Source: a virus
IMG/VR virus record: IMGVR_UViG_3300048088_000034
Coordinates: 1-22,956 of that record
Length of the DNA stretch: 22,956 nucleotides
Direction: 5' to 3' (one strand)
Part shown: piece by piece, positions 21,034-22,956 of the stretch
Layout: each line of letters starts with the position of its first letter
Numbering within the stretch: position 1 is the stretch's first letter
Notes under the pieces: generated by a model
Seen by the model: the letters and a program-made list of their open reading frames with translations, nothing else
Databases searched by the model: none
What the model was told of the DNA's origin: nothing
Position numbers and translations under genes: made by a program

Positions 21034-21543
21034 TTATGCGTTTGGGTCTTGAGGCACGTCCCCTGGAAAGGCCGCAGCTACAACTGACTCGTTGAGTTCC
21101 TTCCTATAGTATTTACCTTGAATAATTTCAGCCAATAATTTAGCGTCGTCTTTATGCAAGGACGGTAGCAACTGGTGAGCCACTGCTCTCTTAGTTCTTG
21201 GTCCCGTAGGAAACGTATCATACATACGGTTCACTTGTCGCCACATACTCTTCAGAGTCTCTACGCTGCCACCCTTCGGCACATTAGACGGTTGCCAATC
21301 TAAAGGACCAATAGACAAGATGTCGCTGAAAGCGTCCCGATAGAAATAGGCTACAATGAGGAAATACTTCAGTTCGGGATAGATAGCGCTATAGCGTTGC
21401 ACAGCAGCAACCCTATCTTCAAACTTCTCAGGTTGAGCGCAAAGCTCAATTAGCTCGCTCAAGTCTAAGTCACGCCGTTTAATATTTGCTGCTTGTCGGT
21501 CAGTTAGATAACCTTGTGTGAAAGCTGATGATGCTCCGCTCAT
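21034..21543 (-). CDS. Conserved T4-like protein (DUF6433-like), function unknown
   Basis: The protein has 169 residues. Phrases such as YPELKYFLIVAYFYRDAF, DILSIGPLDWQPSN, RMYDTFPTGPRTKRAVAHQL and RKELNESVVAAAFPGDVP recall a protein conserved among T4-like phages, including cyanophages; I recall the name DUF6433 but cannot confirm it. It looks helical, with no known catalytic motif. The ATG at 21543 overlaps the RuvC stop (TAATG) after GAGG. A longer reading from 21573 would lie inside the RuvC gene. It is translationally coupled to the resolvase gene. Confidence 0.78.
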   Translation of the reverse strand: MSGASSAFTQGYLTDRQAANIKRRDLDLSELIELCAQPEKFEDRVAAVQRYSAIYPELKYFLIVAYFYRDAFSDILSIGPLDWQPSNVPKGGSVETLKSMWRQVNRMYDTFPTGPRTKRAVAHQLLPSLHKDDAKLLAEIIQGKYYRKELNESVVAAAFPGDVPQDPNA

Positions 21544-22100
21544 TATTTTACCTCTGTGAAAAAACTGTGACACTTCATTACAGCATAAGAGTCACAAATG
21601 TCATCAATGGGCTTGGCCATTTCTTTGACACCTAGAATCTCGTGAATCTTTACTGATAGTTGTTTCTGGAACGTCTCCACCATGACATCTTTCTTTGCGT
21701 TTCCTTTCCCGGTGAAATTCTTCTTCACCTGGGATGGAGCAGGAGTAGCAAACTTGATATCATTCAAATCCATATACTGCTTCAGCAAACTAGCATTCTC
21801 AGCAATCTGGAACACTAGTCCTGAACTTGCACCTAGAGCATAACCCTCAATACAAGCCTCTTTAACTCCGTGATGGATTAGAATGCCTGAAGCCCAATTA
21901 CAGATGTTTCTGAATCGTTCTTCTTGCGTTTCATAATCCCGGAATAGTTTGATTTGGATATTCCCGCCATATTGTCCGGCGCGACTCTTAGTGCCGTTGA
22001 TATTATAGAAATTCAAATTTTCAAACTTTAGCTCTTTCGTCGTATCAAATACGCAAATAGCGGGGCTGGTGTAACTGTAATCAATTCCTGCGATGATCAT
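21543..22100 (-). CDS. RuvC-like Holliday junction resolvase
   Basis: The protein has 185 residues. It shows the RNase H-like RuvC pattern: MIIAGIDYSYTSPAI with D7, ACIEGYALGA with E85, KKNFTGKGNAKKDVMVETF (a typical RuvC-group loop), and IDDICDSYAV with acidic residues 166, 167 and 170. It would cut branched DNA before packaging and could replace T4 gp49 (endonuclease VII), which is a different family. The ATG at 22100 follows GGAGAATTT. It is downstream of a glutaredoxin and a zinc-ribbon protein and coupled to the DUF6433-like gene. Confidence 0.9.
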   Translation of the reverse strand: MIIAGIDYSYTSPAICVFDTTKELKFENLNFYNINGTKSRAGQYGGNIQIKLFRDYETQEERFRNICNWASGILIHHGVKEACIEGYALGASSGLVFQIAENASLLKQYMDLNDIKFATPAPSQVKKNFTGKGNAKKDVMVETFQKQLSVKIHEILGVKEMAKPIDDICDSYAVMKCHSFFTEVK

Positions 22101-22126
22101 AAATTCTCCGTTGGTATACAGAGAAC

Positions 22127-22270
22127 TTAGTCTGATGTATCCTCAGAGGATTCTGAACCGCAGAAAGGACAAATATTAGGAGCTTGGGATTCTTCCGGAT
22201 CGACTAACACAATAGCCGTCTTGCCGCATTCTTCATTATGGCAAGTCATTTCAAACTTAAGGAGACTCAT
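22127..22270 (-). CDS. Zinc-ribbon-like small protein, 47 residues
   Basis: The product starts MSLLKFEMTCHNEECG and later has ICPFCGSESSEDTSD. Two Cys pairs (C10/C15 and C34/C37) are arranged as in a small zinc ribbon. The ATG at 22270 overlaps the glutaredoxin stop codon (ATGA), and the frame runs to TAA at 22127-22129, 26 bases before the RuvC start codon. Function unknown; regulatory or nucleic-acid binding is possible. Confidence 0.75.
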   Translation of the reverse strand: MSLLKFEMTCHNEECGKTAIVLVDPEESQAPNICPFCGSESSEDTSD

Positions 22271-22512
22271 AGCTTTCCAGTCATTACCGCCACGCGGGCT
22301 TCATTAAAGCCGCCAACGAACGTAGAGCCGTTGAATAGCATGGGGAATGAACGCGGCATCGGTTGACCTGCAGCTTCAAAGATAGCCGTCAAATCTTCAC
22401 GAGTGTAATCCTTATCCAACTTCTTTACTTCAAACGTCTTGCCTTTAATCTTCAACAGATTCTCCAGCTGTAGACATTGCGCGCATGCGTCTTTCGAGTA
22501 TACAGTCAGCAT
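22267..22512 (-). CDS. Glutaredoxin-like protein
   Basis: The protein has 81 residues. The thioredoxin-fold active site is CAQC (C10, C13), with FPMLFNGSTFVGGFNEA fitting the cis-Pro region and substrate-binding loop. In T4-like phages such proteins supply electrons to ribonucleotide reductase or keep proteins reduced. The ATG at 22512 has TAAGGA before it, which includes the stop codon of the upstream gene. Ribonucleotide reductase itself is not in the window. Confidence 0.92.
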   Translation of the reverse strand: MLTVYSKDACAQCLQLENLLKIKGKTFEVKKLDKDYTREDLTAIFEAAGQPMPRSFPMLFNGSTFVGGFNEARVAVMTGKL

Positions 22513-22521
22513 ATCAAATCC

Positions 22522-22941
22522 TTACTGAGCAATGACGATCTTCTTTTCGTCAGGCACAATCAATGCGGTTTCTCTTTCGTTCCTACGGCGCTCAAGGATT
22601 TGTTGTGCAAACATCAGAATGTTATCCTCTTTCTTCTTGTAGGCATCAGGTCCCAGAATCAAAGCGCCGGTGTCTCCATCTACGGCGAAAGGACCATCAA
22701 AAGAAATATCCAACTCGCTGCTGAATGCATTAAACATATAGATCAGATTAGGCGCGTCGGCATTAACGTGTACAAGAGCACGGATGGGTTCTTTCTCATC
22801 TTCTTCAACTAGGAAGATAAACGATGGGAAAGGACCATAAACAATACGACCCGAGCCAGTAGGACTATCGCCAACTTGCAGTTCCGTATTAGGGTCAATC
22901 TTAGCAAAAATCTCTTTGAGTGCTCTAACTTTATTAGTCAT
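22522..22941 (-). CDS. Hypothetical protein, 139 residues
   Basis: I do not recognise it. It has an alpha/beta look (MTNKVRALKEIFAKIDPNTE, SFIFLVEEDEKEPIRALVHV, then a helical segment DNILMFAQQILERRRNERET) with no known motif. The start is near the edge of the window; the ATG at 22941 has only a weak upstream AAAGACG. It probably belongs to an operon that continues past the right edge. Confidence 0.75.
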   Translation of the reverse strand: MTNKVRALKEIFAKIDPNTELQVGDSPTGSGRIVYGPFPSFIFLVEEDEKEPIRALVHVNADAPNLIYMFNAFSSELDISFDGPFAVDGDTGALILGPDAYKKKEDNILMFAQQILERRRNERETALIVPDEKKIVIAQ

Positions 22942-22956
22942 CGTCTTTACAATTTG

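Noticed and set aside
1-22956. tRNA genes, CRISPR arrays, insertion sequences and attachment sites
   Set aside because: I looked for cloverleaf-like structures, spaced direct repeats and transposase motifs and saw none that could be supported.

Overview
The window looks like part of the chromosome of a large T4-like tailed phage (contractile-tail Caudoviricetes), only distantly related to T4 itself. Genes recognisable from family motifs include DNA polymerase gp43, single-stranded DNA-binding protein gp32, a short protein resembling the late-transcription coactivator gp33, baseplate wedge gp25, both halves of baseplate hub/spike gp5, DexA-type exonuclease, dCMP deaminase, a PhoH-type ATPase, a RuvC-type resolvase and a glutaredoxin. 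Genes are tightly packed, often with ATGA or TAATG overlaps, and almost all lie on the minus strand. The Shine-Dalgarno sites, the T4-type early promoters and the peptidoglycan-degrading domains suggest a Gram-negative host, but nothing identifies the host genus. There are no tRNA genes, CRISPR arrays or insertion sequences that I can see. No gene-free stretch exceeds 300 bases; the longest is 20790-21033.

Layout from left to right (most transcription runs right to left). 1-798: three small unknown genes behind an early-type promoter. 887-3628: DNA polymerase, with its own promoter and a terminator after it. 3736-4941: two unknown low-complexity proteins and a permuted NlpC/P60-like peptidase. 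4994-10972: a baseplate and tail-tip block. It holds a repeated 'GLxVxN' domain family as a convergent gene pair, a 1060-residue mosaic (GH19 lysozyme, gp5-type spike, coiled coil, jelly-roll-like region, DUF1983/J-like C-terminus), gp25, a gp5 OB-fold protein fused to a TIGR02594-type peptidase, and a small probable virion protein. 11062-15733: a nucleotide and DNA-metabolism cassette with PhoH, dCMP deaminase, a ClpP-like protease, DexA, a protein resembling the helical domain of thymine hypermodification enzymes (HMUDK_hel/aGPT-Pplase) and a 5'-deoxyribonucleotidase. 15813-16490: a free-standing GIY-YIG homing endonuclease on the plus strand. 16532-19897: gp32, a gp33-like protein, a HAD phosphatase, two Cys-rich small proteins, an unknown protein and a nucleotidyltransferase-fold protein. 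19983-22941: an unknown protein, a secreted SleB-type hydrolase, a nested-hairpin element, a conserved T4-like protein, RuvC, a 47-residue zinc-ribbon protein, glutaredoxin and an unknown protein.

Functionally, the replication and nucleotide genes sit behind repeated promoters with a CTTTACT -35 box, a spacer of 17 (once 18) bases and a TATAAT-like -10, which is the T4 early-promoter pattern. A gp33-like protein implies T4-type sliding-clamp-dependent late transcription of the structural genes. The most notable features are the division of gp5 into two separately encoded chimeric proteins, a possible thymidine-hypermodification gene, a gp32 that has lost two of its four zinc ligands, a compact nested hairpin after the gene at 21034-21543, and early promoters whose -35 boxes lie inside the T-tracts of upstream terminators.
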